Assembly: GCF_030656875.1 (NCBI RefSeq) | Contig: NZ_CP130943.1 | Location: 620,001-684,000, forward strand | DNA: 64,000 nt | Direction: 5' to 3' | Origin: Prescottella sp. R16 | GTDB taxonomy: Bacteria; Actinomycetota; Actinomycetes; Mycobacteriales; Mycobacteriaceae | Shown here: positions 50,848 through 60,305 of the stretch, in pieces | Layout: the number at the start of each line of letters is the position of its first letter | Position numbering within the stretch: the stretch's first letter is position 1 | Notes under the pieces: model-generated | Database searches by the model: none | The model's input: the letters and a program-made list of their open reading frames with translations, nothing else | What the model was told of the DNA's origin: nothing | Translations under genes and position numbers: made by a program

Positions 50848-51537
50848 ATGGTGACCGCTGCACTGTACGGGGTGGGGACGGCGCTGCCGTTGCTGATCGG
50901 CGCGTGGGTGGGGTTGCGTTTCGACCTGCCCCGGCCGGTGCTCGCGGCGCTCATGGCGTTCGGTGCGGGCACGATGGTGGCCGCGGTGTCCTCGGAACTG
51001 TTCGCGCCCGCGTTCGCGACCGAGGGCGTCTGGATTGCGGGGACCGCGCTGCTCGCGGGCGCACTCGTGTACGTGGTCGCCGATCATTTCATCGAGAACA
51101 AGCTCGGCCCGGCCGCTCTCGGCTGGGCACTGATGCTCGGATCCCTGCTCGACGGTATCCCCGAGAACACCGCACTGGGCGTCTCGCTCGTCGAGGGCGG
51201 GGGTGTGGTGCTGCTGGTGGCCGTCGCGGTCGGCAACATCCCCGAGTCGGTGGCGGGTGCCGCGTCGATGCGGAGTCAGCCGGGCTTCGATTCCCGTCGC
51301 GCGTTCCGGGTGTGGGCGATCACCGCCGCCGTGCTGGTACTGGTCGTCGTGGCGGCGAATGCCGTCTCCGACAACATCTCCGATGGCAGCATCGCCGTCG
51401 TCCAGGCGTTCGCCGGCGGCGCGACGATCGCGGTACTCGCCGATTCGCTCATGCCGGAGGCGTACCGCGAGGGCGGGTGGTGGGTGGGGCTGTCGACCGC
51501 GCTCGGTTTCCTCGTGGCGTTCGCGCTCGGTGCCTGA
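50848..51537 (+). CDS. ZIP-family divalent metal transporter
   Basis: About 229 residues with seven to eight membrane spans. The metal-site helices carry LDGIPENTALGV and VGNIPESVAGA, the ZIP signatures (usually with His; here the first has Asn/Glu only). Would move Zn, Fe or Mn into the cytosol. Leaderless start. Lies inside the pxp cluster on the opposite strand and two genes from a zinc-type ABC importer. Confidence 0.85.
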   Translation: MVTAALYGVGTALPLLIGAWVGLRFDLPRPVLAALMAFGAGTMVAAVSSELFAPAFATEGVWIAGTALLAGALVYVVADHFIENKLGPAALGWALMLGSLLDGIPENTALGVSLVEGGGVVLLVAVAVGNIPESVAGAASMRSQPGFDSRRAFRVWAITAAVLVLVVVAANAVSDNISDGSIAVVQAFAGGATIAVLADSLMPEAYREGGWWVGLSTALGFLVAFALGA

Positions 51538-51565
51538 CCCCTGAGCGGGGCTCGGCCGGCGATGC

Positions 51566-52171
51566 TCAGACGGCGACGAACGTGACGGTGACTCCCGGTT
51601 GCAGCAGTGCGGGCGGGTCGCGGTCGACGTCCCACATCGGTTCGGTGGTGGTGCCGATCAGTTGCCAGCCGCCGGGGGAGGGGCGCGGATAGATTCCGGA
51701 GAACTCGCCGGCGAGGCCGACGGCGCCGGCCGGGACGCGGGTGCGGGGGGTCGCGCGCCGGGGCACGTGCAGGGTGTCGTCGGCGGCGACGAGATAGCCG
51801 AAGCCGGGGCTGAATCCGGCGAACGCGACGGTCCACACCTGCCCGGTGTGGGCGGCGACCACCCCGTCGGCGCCGAGCCCGGTGAGTTCGCCGACCTCGT
51901 CGAGGTCCGGACCGTCGTAGCGGACGGGAACGGTGACGGGGTCGGCCGGTGGGAGTTCGTCCGCGGTGAGTGGTGCGGTGGCGCGCACCCACGCCGCGAC
52001 GGCGTCCCGGCGGGTGCCGCGGAACTGTACGAGGACGGTGCGGGCCGCGGGCACCAGGTCGGTGACGGCGGGGTGCGGCTGCGCGGCGAGCCCCCGATAG
52101 TGCGCGAGGGTCGACGCCAGATCGTCGAATTCGACGAGCAGTGCCCGGTCGCCCATGTCGAGGAGGCGCAT
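51566..52171 (-). CDS. pxpB: 5-oxoprolinase subunit B (KipI-like)
   Basis: About 201 residues. Allophanate-hydrolase-like cyclophilin fold; FSPGFGYL and RVPAGAVGLAG are the family signatures. Starts one base inside the pxpA stop (GTGATG), so coupled with it. Downstream, pxpC is displaced by the ZIP gene. Confidence 0.92.
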   Translation of the reverse strand: MRLLDMGDRALLVEFDDLASTLAHYRGLAAQPHPAVTDLVPAARTVLVQFRGTRRDAVAAWVRATAPLTADELPPADPVTVPVRYDGPDLDEVGELTGLGADGVVAAHTGQVWTVAFAGFSPGFGYLVAADDTLHVPRRATPRTRVPAGAVGLAGEFSGIYPRPSPGGWQLIGTTTEPMWDVDRDPPALLQPGVTVTFVAV

Positions 52172-52929
52172 CACACGAACGGTTCCACAGGGATCCGGTT
52201 GGCGTCGAGCAGGTTCCGGATCGCAGCGGCCATCGCGACGGCGGCGGGGGTGTCGCCGTGCACGCAGATCGTGTCGGCGGCCGCGGTGATCACGCTGCCG
52301 TCGACGGCCTCGATCGTGCCGGTCGTCACGAGCCGCAGGACCCGTGCGGCGACGACGTCGGGATCGTGGACGACGGCTCCCGGCTGTGTGCGCGGTACGA
52401 GGGTGCCGTCGGGGGTGTAGGCGCGGTCCGCGAACGCTTCGACGACGGTCCGCAGCCCCGCTGCACGCGCCTCCTCGAGGAACACCGATCCGGGCAGTCC
52501 GAGGACGGGCAGGGACGGGTCGACGGCGCGGACGGCGTCGACGACGGCCCGGGCCTGCGCTCGGTGGTGCACGATCGCGTTGTACAGCGCGCCGTGCGGT
52601 TTGACGTACACGACGCCGGAACCGGCGGCGCGGGCCAGGGCGTCGAGCGCGCCGATCTGGTAGATCACCTCGGCGGTCAGATCGGCGGGGGCGACGTCGA
52701 CGAACCTGCGTCCGAATCCGGCGAGGTCCCGGTAGCCGACCTGTGCGCCGATCCGGACGCCGCGGGCGGCGGCGTCCCGGCACGTGCGCAGCAGCGTCGA
52801 CGGATCCCCGGCGTGGTAGCCGCAGGCGACGTTCGCGCTCGTGACGAGGTCGAGCATCGCGGCATCGTCGCCGAGGGTCCAGGCGCCGAAACTTTCACCG
52901 AGGTCGCTGTTGAGATCGATCACCGTCAC
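52171..52929 (-). CDS. pxpA: 5-oxoprolinase subunit A (LamB/YcsF family)
   Basis: 252 residues. [14 protein letters not shown] opens the protein and [18 protein letters not shown] and GDTPAA follow, as in PxpA. With PxpBC it recycles spontaneously formed 5-oxoproline. First gene of pxpAB, 21 bases after znuB on the same strand, so it may be part of the same transcript. Confidence 0.93.
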   Translation of the reverse strand: MTVIDLNSDLGESFGAWTLGDDAAMLDLVTSANVACGYHAGDPSTLLRTCRDAAARGVRIGAQVGYRDLAGFGRRFVDVAPADLTAEVIYQIGALDALARAAGSGVVYVKPHGALYNAIVHHRAQARAVVDAVRAVDPSLPVLGLPGSVFLEEARAAGLRTVVEAFADRAYTPDGTLVPRTQPGAVVHDPDVVAARVLRLVTTGTIEAVDGSVITAAADTICVHGDTPAAVAMAAAIRNLLDANRIPVEPFV

Positions 52930-52950
52930 GGTGTCGATCCTAGGCGCCGG

Positions 52951-53850
52951 TCAGGCGTGCAGATGCTCTCCGGCGGGCACGAGGACCCGGCCGGTGGACC
53001 TGCGCCGGGCCACCCCGATCGCACGGCACACCAGGTAGATGACGAACGAGATGGTGGTGACGAACGTCGACACCGGGACGCCGGGGGCGAGCGAGAGCAC
53101 GATGCCGCCGACCGCGGCGACCTCGGCGAACACGACGGCGAGGATCGTGGCCTTGAGCGGGTTCGCGGTGACATGAGCGGCCGCGGCGGCGGGCGTGATG
53201 AGCAGTGCCATGACGAGCAGGGCGCCGACGATCTGCACACCGAGGGCGGCGGTGATGCCGACGAGGACCGCGAACACGATCGACAGTCCGCGGACCGGGA
53301 CGCCACGGGCGGCAGCCACCTCGGGGTCGGTGCTCGCGAACAGCAGCGGCCGGTAGATCACCGACAGGGTGCCCAGCACGACGACGGCACATCCGAACAG
53401 CAGGGCCAGTCCGGTTCCGCCGGGGGCGACGATCTGGCCGACGAGCAGCGAGAAGCTGGTGCCGGTGCGGCCGTCGTACGCCCACAGGAACAGCACCGAC
53501 AGGCCCAGACCGAACGCCATGATGACACCGATCACCGAATCGCGTTCGCGTGCCTTGGTTCCCAGGAGCCCGAACAGGACGGCCGCGACGACGGACCCGA
53601 CGACCGCACCGATCCCGACACCGACGCCGATGAGCAGGGCCGCCGACGCGCCGGTCAGCGACAGCTCCGACGTGCCGTGCACCGCGAACGACATCTGCCG
53701 GCTCACGATGAGCGGGCCGATGACGCCGGCGAGGAGGCCGAGGATCGCGCCCGCGATCAGGGCCTGCTGCACGAAGTCGTACTGCAGCAGGTCGGCGGTG
53801 ACGGAGACGTCGAGCAGGTGCGACATGGCGTCCGTGAACTTGTTGCTCAT
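52951..53850 (-). CDS. znuB: Zinc/manganese ABC transporter permease
   Basis: About 299 residues, eight or so spans. ABC-3 family: FAVHGTSELSLTGASAALL and VGALLVMALLITPAAAA are conserved. Forms the membrane channel for ZnuC/ZnuA. ATG overlaps the znuC stop (ATGA). Metal specificity (Zn or Mn) cannot be fixed from the permease. Confidence 0.9.
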   Translation of the reverse strand: MSNKFTDAMSHLLDVSVTADLLQYDFVQQALIAGAILGLLAGVIGPLIVSRQMSFAVHGTSELSLTGASAALLIGVGVGIGAVVGSVVAAVLFGLLGTKARERDSVIGVIMAFGLGLSVLFLWAYDGRTGTSFSLLVGQIVAPGGTGLALLFGCAVVVLGTLSVIYRPLLFASTDPEVAAARGVPVRGLSIVFAVLVGITAALGVQIVGALLVMALLITPAAAAAHVTANPLKATILAVVFAEVAAVGGIVLSLAPGVPVSTFVTTISFVIYLVCRAIGVARRRSTGRVLVPAGEHLHA

Positions 53851-54701
53851 GCGTGGTCCTCGTCGGTGTGGTGGACGCCCTCGCCGGGGCGGGGGCCGCC
53901 GCCGCTGCCGAGCGCGTCGATGGCGTCCCCGGTGCCGACGACGACGAGCCGGCCGCGCACGTGCAGCACTTCGACGTCGGTGCGGTACAGCCGGGACAGG
54001 ACCTCGGAGGTCATGACCTCGGCGGGGGTGCCGATCTCGAATTTGCCGTCGACGAGGTAGAGGACCCGGTCGACGAGGGGGAGGATCGGATTGATCTCGT
54101 GCGTGACGAACAGGACCGCGGTGTCGTGGTCGCGGCGCCGGCGGTCGATGAGTTCGGACACGCGGTGCTGGTTGGCGAGGTCGAGGCTGAGCAGCGGCTC
54201 GTCGCACAGCAGCACCTTGGGGTCGCCGACGAGGGCCTGCGCGATCCGCAGCCGCTGCTGCTCACCGCCGGACATCGCACCGATCGGGGCGTCGGCGTAC
54301 GACTGGGCGCCGACCTGGGCGATGGCGTCGTCGACGATTCCGCGGCGCTTGACGCGACCGAGCAGGCCGGTGCCCCACCGGTGTCCGTCGACGCCGAGGC
54401 CGACGAGGTCGCGTCCACGCAGGGGCAGCCCCTCGTCGAGCGATTTCTGTTGCGGCACGTACCCGACGTGGGTGTGCCCGGCCTTCGCGGGGGTGCCGGC
54501 GATCCGGACGGTGCCGGACGTCGGTGCGAGCTGTCCGAGCAGGACCTTGAGCAGTGAGGTCTTCCCGGACCCGTTGGGGCCGAGGACGGCGACGAACTCG
54601 CCCTGCTCGATGGTCAGGTTCAGGTGCGACCACAGGGTGCGCTCACCGAACGCCAGGCAGGCGTCGCGCAGTTCGACGGCAGGCGCGCCCGCGGCGCTCA
54701 C
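53847..54701 (-). CDS. znuC: Zinc/manganese ABC transporter ATP-binding protein
   Basis: 284 residues. Walker A GPNGSGKTS, signature MSGGEQQR, Walker B VLLCDEPLLSLD and the switch His in VTHEIN. GTG start overlapping the znuA stop (GTGA). Powers metal import. Confidence 0.93.
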   Translation of the reverse strand: MSAAGAPAVELRDACLAFGERTLWSHLNLTIEQGEFVAVLGPNGSGKTSLLKVLLGQLAPTSGTVRIAGTPAKAGHTHVGYVPQQKSLDEGLPLRGRDLVGLGVDGHRWGTGLLGRVKRRGIVDDAIAQVGAQSYADAPIGAMSGGEQQRLRIAQALVGDPKVLLCDEPLLSLDLANQHRVSELIDRRRRDHDTAVLFVTHEINPILPLVDRVLYLVDGKFEIGTPAEVMTSEVLSRLYRTDVEVLHVRGRLVVVGTGDAIDALGSGGGPRPGEGVHHTDEDHA

Positions 54702-55663
54702 GACGCCCCGTTCAGGGCATCGGCGAGAGACTGTGCGGTCTGCGTCTGCCAGGTCACGAAATCGGTTTCGGCGGGCAGGGTTTCGGTGACCTCGACGACG
54801 GGGACGCCCGCGGCTTCGGCGGTGTCGCGCATGGCGCGGGTGACCTTGTCCTCGGTCTGGACGTTGTAGACGAGCGTGGCGGCCTGCCGGTCGGACAGCA
54901 GCTGCCGGGTCTCGGCGATCGACGCGGGGGAGGGGTCGGTACCGTTCTCGACGGCACCGGTGAACGCCTCGGGGGTGACGTCCTTCAGCTCGGCGGCCGC
55001 GATCAGGTAGTGCGCGATCGGCTCGGTCTGGGCGATCGGGGTGTCGTGGTGTGCGGCCGCGATCGAGGCGGTGATCTCGGAGACCGTGCGCAGCTGAGTG
55101 CGGAACGTCTCGGCGTTTCGGGTGTAGACGTCGGCGCCGTCCGGGTCGAGGACGGCGAGCTGCTCGGCGATCGCGCTCGCGACCGTGTCCACGGTGGGCA
55201 TGTCGTACCAGACGTGTTCGTTCACCGACCCGTGCGCGTGGCCCGCGTGGTCCCCGTCGTCGGTGTCGTCTGCGTGGGCACCGGTGCGCTGTTCGTGCAG
55301 GGCGAAGGCGTCGACGGTCGGCTTGGGGGTACCGGTTTTCAGGACGTCCTCGACGAACCCGTCGTACCCGCCGCCGTTGAGGACGACGAGTGACGCATCG
55401 CTGATCTTCGCGGCGTCGGCGGGGCTCGCCTCGTACGAGTGCGGGTCGGCGGACGGTTCGGTGACGATCGAGACCACGTCGAGGCGGTCACCGGCGACGG
55501 CCTGTGCGACGCTGCCCCACACGTTCGTGGAGGCCACGACCCGGATCTGCCCGTCGTCGGGGGAGGTGCCGCAGGCGGTGAGCGCGGCCGCGGCGAGGGC
55601 GGTCCCGATCACCGCGACGGTCACGAACCTGCGGGACTTGCCGGTCCTATCGGGCATGCGCAC
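54698..55663 (-). CDS. znuA: Metal-binding lipoprotein of Zn/Mn ABC importer
   Basis: 321 residues. Lipobox LTAC after a signal sequence. Cluster A-1 fold with metal-ligand His in DPHSYEAS and NEHVWYDMP, and a His/Asp-rich loop between (GAHADDTDDGDHAGHAHG), which favours zinc over manganese. GTG at 55663 follows AGGAG at good distance. First gene of znuACB, divergent from the LacI gene. Confidence 0.91.
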   Translation of the reverse strand: MRMPDRTGKSRRFVTVAVIGTALAAAALTACGTSPDDGQIRVVASTNVWGSVAQAVAGDRLDVVSIVTEPSADPHSYEASPADAAKISDASLVVLNGGGYDGFVEDVLKTGTPKPTVDAFALHEQRTGAHADDTDDGDHAGHAHGSVNEHVWYDMPTVDTVASAIAEQLAVLDPDGADVYTRNAETFRTQLRTVSEITASIAAAHHDTPIAQTEPIAHYLIAAAELKDVTPEAFTGAVENGTDPSPASIAETRQLLSDRQAATLVYNVQTEDKVTRAMRDTAEAAGVPVVEVTETLPAETDFVTWQTQTAQSLADALNGAS

Positions 55664-55726
55664 AACTTTCTCCTGGTCACGACGGTGTATCTGGCTGATT
55701 CGGGGCCGTTCCGGATCGTTATTGGT

Positions 55727-55739
55727 AACGGTTCCCGTT
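55727..55739. promoter_or_regulatory. Inverted repeat in the znuA upstream region
   Basis: AACGG-TTC-CCGTT lies 64 bases from znuA in an AT-richer stretch. Could be a Zur-type metal operator or a LacI-family site for the divergent regulator. It does not closely match the mycobacterial Zur boxes I know. Confidence 0.35.
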
Positions 55740-55826
55740 TACACTTTAGCGGAACTGTGCAGGTCGAGTCCCGCTAGGTAGGCGACCGGATGCGACGACG
55801 GCGTCACAACCCGATACCGTCCCGAT

Positions 55827-56918
55827 ATGCCAAGGTCCCGCCAGCCACGCCGCCCCGCCACCCTGGCGTCGCTCGCCGCCGAACTGAAGGTGTCGCGGAC
55901 GACCGTCTCCAACGCGTACAACCGTCCCGACCAGCTGTCGGCCGAACTTCGCGAACGCGTCCTGCTCGCCGCCAAACGCCGCGGCTACCCCGGCCCGGAC
56001 CCCGTCGCGCGGTCGCTGCGGACCCGCCGCGCCGGCGCGGTCGGACTGCTGCTCACCGAAGCGCTGAGCTACTCGTTCCGCGACCCCGCCGCCATGAGCT
56101 TCCTCGCGGGCCTCGCCGAATCGTGCGAGGCGGCCGGTCAGGGCCTGCTGCTCATCCCCGCCGGCCCCGGCCGCGACGACACGGATGCCGCCGCCGTCGT
56201 CCAGCAGGCCGGCGTCGACGGTTTCGTCGTGTACTCCGTCGCCGACGACGACCCCTACCTCGCCGCCGTGCGTGAGCGGCACCTGCCGACCGTCATCTGC
56301 GACCAGCCGCGCGAGATGCCCGGCGCCTCCCTCGTCGGCATCGACGACCGCAGCGCGATGCGTCTCGTCGCCGACCACCTGATCGGGTTGGGCCACAAGA
56401 GGTTCGGAGTGCTGTGCATGCGGCTCGGCCGGGACCGGGCCGACGGCGTCGTCGACGGTGACCGGCTGCATGCTCCCAACTTCCACGTCCAGCGCGAACG
56501 CATCGCCGGCGTGCAGGACGCGATGTCCGACGCCGGCCTGGACCCGGCGGCGCTGACCGTCGTCGAACGCTACGAGCACACCGTCGAGGCCGGCCGCTCC
56601 GCCGCCGACCAGGCACTGGCGGTCGACCCCGGCATCACCGCCCTCGTCTGCACCACCGACGTCCTTGCGCTCGGCGCCCTCGACTGGGCGCGGGAAAACG
56701 ACGTCGACGTCCCCGGGCGACTGTCGGTCACCGGATTCGACGGCATCGACGAGGCCCTGCGGGTGGGCCTGACGACGGTGCGTCAACCCCAGGAGGAGAA
56801 GGGGCGGCGCGCCGGTGCGCTGCTGCTGTCCGGATCCGACTCCGGGGTTCCGGTGGCCGTGGTACTCGACACCGAACTGGTACACGGGCGCACGTCGGCC
56901 ACACCGCCCGAACCCTAG
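55827..56918 (+). CDS. LacI-family transcriptional regulator
   Basis: 363 residues. N-terminal HTH (TLASLAAELKVSRTTVSNAYNRPDQLS, in pieces) with a hinge, then a periplasmic-binding-protein-like core ending with FDGIDEALRVGLTTVRQP. Converges tail-to-tail with the OtsB-GH15 gene, so a link with sugar metabolism is plausible; it is divergent from znuACB. Effector unknown. Confidence 0.86.
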   Translation: MPRSRQPRRPATLASLAAELKVSRTTVSNAYNRPDQLSAELRERVLLAAKRRGYPGPDPVARSLRTRRAGAVGLLLTEALSYSFRDPAAMSFLAGLAESCEAAGQGLLLIPAGPGRDDTDAAAVVQQAGVDGFVVYSVADDDPYLAAVRERHLPTVICDQPREMPGASLVGIDDRSAMRLVADHLIGLGHKRFGVLCMRLGRDRADGVVDGDRLHAPNFHVQRERIAGVQDAMSDAGLDPAALTVVERYEHTVEAGRSAADQALAVDPGITALVCTTDVLALGALDWARENDVDVPGRLSVTGFDGIDEALRVGLTTVRQPQEEKGRRAGALLLSGSDSGVPVAVVLDTELVHGRTSATPPEP

Positions 56919-56943
56919 CGCCCGACCCCGGAACCGGCCGCGA

Positions 56944-59505
56944 CTAGCGGGTGGTGTCCGCGCTCAGCAACTGCGCGCAGCGCAGCAGACCCAGATGGCT
57001 GTACGCCTGCGGATGGTTGCCCAACGAGCGTTCCGCGACCGGGTCGTACTCCTCCGACAGCAGTCCGGTCGGGCCGGCCGCGTCGACGAGCTGCTTGAAC
57101 AGGGCCTCCGCATCGGACCGCTGCCCGATCAGCAGGTAGGCCTCCACCAGCCACGCCGCACACAGATGGAAACCGCCCTCGGCACCGGGCAGGCCGTCGT
57201 CGTGGTGGTAGCGGTAGACGGTCGAGCCGCTGCGCAACTCCCGTTCCGTCGCCACCACCGTCGCGGCGAACCGCTCGTCCGACGGATCGATGAGCCCGGA
57301 CAGGCCGATGTGCAGCGTCGCCGCATCGAGGTCGGTGCCGTCGTAGGCGGCGGTGTAGGACTCGGCGTCCTCGTTCCACCCCTTCTCGGTGACCTCCTCG
57401 GCGATCTCCCGGCGCAACGCGGGCCACGTCGGACCGGCCTCGCGGCCGAAGTCCGACGCCAGCATCAGCGCCCGGTCCACGGTGAGCCAGCCCATGACCT
57501 TCGAGTACACGTGGTGGCGGGGGTTGTCGCGGATCTCCCAGATGCCGTGATCCGGTTCGCTCCACCGTCGCTCGACGGCCTCGACCATCGCCCGCACCAG
57601 CTCCCAGTCCCGGTCGGTGAGGGCATCGGTCCCGGCGATCCCCCGCTTCGTCCGGGTCTGCGCGACGGAGGCGATGAGGTCGACGATCGGCCCGAACACG
57701 TCCAACTGGACCTGCTGGTTCGCGGCGTTACCGACCCGCACCGGGCGGGACCCGGCATACCCGGGCAGCGAATCGATCACGGCCTCGGCCGGCAGATTGC
57801 CGCCGTACAGGGTGTAGAGCGGGTGCAGCCGCTCCGGGCCGTGCAGCGTCTCGAGCACCCGGTGCACCCACTCGAGGTAGGCCTCGGCCTCCCCGAGCGA
57901 CCCCAGGCTCACGAGCGCCGACGCGGTCAGTGCCGCATCACGCAGCCAGCAGTACCGGTAGTCCCAGTTGCGGACGCCGCCGATCTCCTCGGGCAGCGAC
58001 GTCGTGGCCGCCGCGAGGATCGATCCGCTGGGGGCGTGCACCAGCCCGCGCAGCGTGAGGGCCGACCGCTTCATCAGGTCCGGCTTGAGCGGCGGGAGGT
58101 CGAGCGTGGTCACCCAGTCCCGCCAGTACGATTCGGCGAGTTCCCGGCGTTCCGGCTCCGAGATCTGTGACGGACCCAGATCCTCGGTGCCGCAACGCAG
58201 TTCGAGGATCACCGGCCCCTGCGACGGGTCGACGACCGCGAACGCGGTCTGCTGGGTGCCGTCGGTGGTGATGTCCCAGTGCACGCCGGGGGAGCGCAGC
58301 ACCATCGGCTCGCTCGTCCCCGAGACCCGCAGCCCGTCGGTGTCCGGTTCCAGTTGCACCGTGGCCAGACCGAACTCCGGCCGCGGGGCGAAACTCACGA
58401 TCGCCTTCGCGCGTCCGGTGACGACACGGGTGAAGTCGGTGCGGTTCGGTTGGACGTCGTGCGGCAGATAGTCGGTGACCGTGAGACTCGACCAGCGGGT
58501 CTGCACCGTCATGGTGCCGTCGACGTACTGCTGGCTCAGCGGCAACGCCTCGCGCTGCGGGCCCACGCTGAAGTGCCCGGCCTCCGGGCCGCCGAGCAGG
58601 TGCGCGAACACCGCCCCCGAATCCGGTTCCGGATGGCACAGCCACGTCAGGTTCGCGTCCGGTGTGAGCAGTGCGACCGAACGCGGATTCGCGAGCATCG
58701 TGAGCCGCTCGATGGGCGGCGCGTCGGAACCCGACAGCCACATCCGTCGTTCCTCGAGCAGGAACGCCAGCGCGGTCGCGACATCCTCGGTGGTCTCGAC
58801 CCGGAACTCGGCGACCGTGTCCCCGTCCCCGACCTTGACACCCACGTCCGGGCCCTGGAGTCGCACGAACGCCTTCTCGTCGGTGACGTCGTCGCCGAAG
58901 AAGACCGCGGCCGTCGCCCCCTCCTGATGACGCAGGATGTCGAGCGCGTTGCCCTTGTCGGTCGCGACGACGGCGAGTTCGATGACCGCCTTGCCCTCGG
59001 TGACCTGGACACCGGTCCACAGGGCGGCCTCGGCGCGGACCGCCGCCAGGGCGGCGACACCGTCCTCGTCGGTCGCGTTGCGCACGTGCAGTGCGGCGCT
59101 CGCCGGTTTGGTCTCGACGGTCACCCCCGTGTACAGGCCGGCGATGCGGAACAGTTCGGCGATGACCTCGTGCAGCAGCTTGCGGGCGTTCGCGTCGATC
59201 GCGTGCACGAACCCGACGTCGAACTCGGATCCGTGGCTGCCGACCAGCTGGACCTCGGCGGGCAGACGCGACAGCGTGGCCAGGTCCTTGAGCGCGCGCC
59301 CGGAGATGACGGCGGCGGTGGTGGAGGCGAGACCGGCGAGTGCACGCAGGGCCCGCACCGATTCGGCGTGCGGATAGGCCCGCTCGGGATCGGCGACGAT
59401 GGGCGCCATGGTGCCGTCGTAGTCGGACGCCACCAGCAGGCGCGGGGTCCGGGCGACGGTCGACAGGGCCCGGCGGACTTCGATCGGCAGATCCAGAGCG
59501 CTCAC
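56944..59505 (-). CDS. Trehalose-phosphatase / GH15 glycosidase fusion
   Basis: 853 residues. N-terminal HAD phosphatase (about 1-240): DYDGT with Asp28/Asp30, SGRALKDL, DKGNAL and FFGDDVTDEKAF, as in OtsB, which makes trehalose from trehalose-6-phosphate. The C-terminal part (about 265-853) is a GH15 alpha-glycosidase like mycobacterial trehalase: RNWDYRYCWLRDAAL, GWNEDAESY and LLSEEYDP (catalytic acids) and LGNHPQAYSHLGL. Both catalytic sets look intact. Such a chain could turn trehalose-6-P into glucose in one protein. GTG start. Confidence 0.88.
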   Translation of the reverse strand: MSALDLPIEVRRALSTVARTPRLLVASDYDGTMAPIVADPERAYPHAESVRALRALAGLASTTAAVISGRALKDLATLSRLPAEVQLVGSHGSEFDVGFVHAIDANARKLLHEVIAELFRIAGLYTGVTVETKPASAALHVRNATDEDGVAALAAVRAEAALWTGVQVTEGKAVIELAVVATDKGNALDILRHQEGATAAVFFGDDVTDEKAFVRLQGPDVGVKVGDGDTVAEFRVETTEDVATALAFLLEERRMWLSGSDAPPIERLTMLANPRSVALLTPDANLTWLCHPEPDSGAVFAHLLGGPEAGHFSVGPQREALPLSQQYVDGTMTVQTRWSSLTVTDYLPHDVQPNRTDFTRVVTGRAKAIVSFAPRPEFGLATVQLEPDTDGLRVSGTSEPMVLRSPGVHWDITTDGTQQTAFAVVDPSQGPVILELRCGTEDLGPSQISEPERRELAESYWRDWVTTLDLPPLKPDLMKRSALTLRGLVHAPSGSILAAATTSLPEEIGGVRNWDYRYCWLRDAALTASALVSLGSLGEAEAYLEWVHRVLETLHGPERLHPLYTLYGGNLPAEAVIDSLPGYAGSRPVRVGNAANQQVQLDVFGPIVDLIASVAQTRTKRGIAGTDALTDRDWELVRAMVEAVERRWSEPDHGIWEIRDNPRHHVYSKVMGWLTVDRALMLASDFGREAGPTWPALRREIAEEVTEKGWNEDAESYTAAYDGTDLDAATLHIGLSGLIDPSDERFAATVVATERELRSGSTVYRYHHDDGLPGAEGGFHLCAAWLVEAYLLIGQRSDAEALFKQLVDAAGPTGLLSEEYDPVAERSLGNHPQAYSHLGLLRCAQLLSADTTR

Positions 59506-59565
59506 AGGTTCAAACCTAGGCGATCGTCGGCGACGAGGCGCACCGCAGCCGCGCCGAAGGGCGAA

Positions 59566-60213
59566 TTATTCGGACGGTACCGGTCGCCGGGAGCCGTCGC
59601 CGAGTAGCAGTTCGACGGTCAGTTCCAGGCGCTTGGCGACATCGGTGGCCGACGAGCGCCGGGTGAGCCACGCCACCAGGTTCGACAGCCACACGTCGCT
59701 GATGACACGGGCGATCGCGAGCTCGTCCTCGGTGGGCTCGCCGTCGGTGATGGCGCGGGCGAACAGGGTGTCCATGAGCTTGCCGACCTGATCGACCTCG
59801 GCGGCCGCGGACGCGTCCGCGAACATGAACGCGCGGGTCATCGCCTCGGTGAGGAGCGGGTCGCGCTGCATCGCCTTGGTGATCTGGCCGAGGATGAGGT
59901 TCATCCGCTCGAGCGGGCTGTGCCCCGGGGGGATCTTGCCCTTCGACTCGATCCGCTCGAACTCGCGGGCCAGCGCCGACACCAGCAGGTGCACCTTCGA
60001 CGGGAAGTAGCGGTACAGCGTGCCCACCGCGACGTCGGCGCGCTCGGCGACCGCGCGCATCTGCACCGCCTCGTATCCGCCCTTCGAGGCCAGGGTGAGG
60101 GTGGCGTCGAGGATCCGCTTGCGACGCTCACGCTGAGCGTTGGAGCTGAGATCGTCGTCGGTAAGCGTCGAGACCGGGGCCCCGGCAGAACGGGATCGAG
60201 AAGAGGTGGTCAT
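59566..60213 (-). CDS. kstR: TetR-family repressor of sterol catabolism KstR
   Basis: 215 residues. HTH in MRAVAERADVAVGTLYRYFPSK (in pieces), and the MTTSSRSRSAGAPVSTLTDDDLSS start is very like M. tuberculosis KstR (Rv3574). Represses cholesterol genes until a steroid CoA-thioester binds. Its own promoter region holds a KstR box, so it is likely self-regulated. Divergent from the FadE34-like gene as in mycobacteria. Confidence 0.95.
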   Translation of the reverse strand: MTTSSRSRSAGAPVSTLTDDDLSSNAQRERRKRILDATLTLASKGGYEAVQMRAVAERADVAVGTLYRYFPSKVHLLVSALAREFERIESKGKIPPGHSPLERMNLILGQITKAMQRDPLLTEAMTRAFMFADASAAAEVDQVGKLMDTLFARAITDGEPTEDELAIARVISDVWLSNLVAWLTRRSSATDVAKRLELTVELLLGDGSRRPVPSE

Positions 60214-60255
60214 CGACAGTTTCCTTCACGCCTTGACTCTTGACGGCCGCACATA

Positions 60256-60271
60256 TTAGAACACGTTCTAA
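60256..60271. promoter_or_regulatory. KstR operator
   Basis: TTAGAACACGTTCTAA matches the KstR motif TnnAACnnGTTnnA in full. Located midway between kstR and the acyl-CoA dehydrogenase gene, 43 and 34 bases from their starts. Confidence 0.92.
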
Positions 60272-60305
60272 ATGAAGATGCCATCACGAGGAGCTGGGAG
60301 CCGTT

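Noticed and set aside
52141..54060. Plus-strand ORF across pxpA and znuB (639 codons)
   Set aside because: Asp/Arg/Gly-rich shadow with no domain; minus-strand genes are clear.
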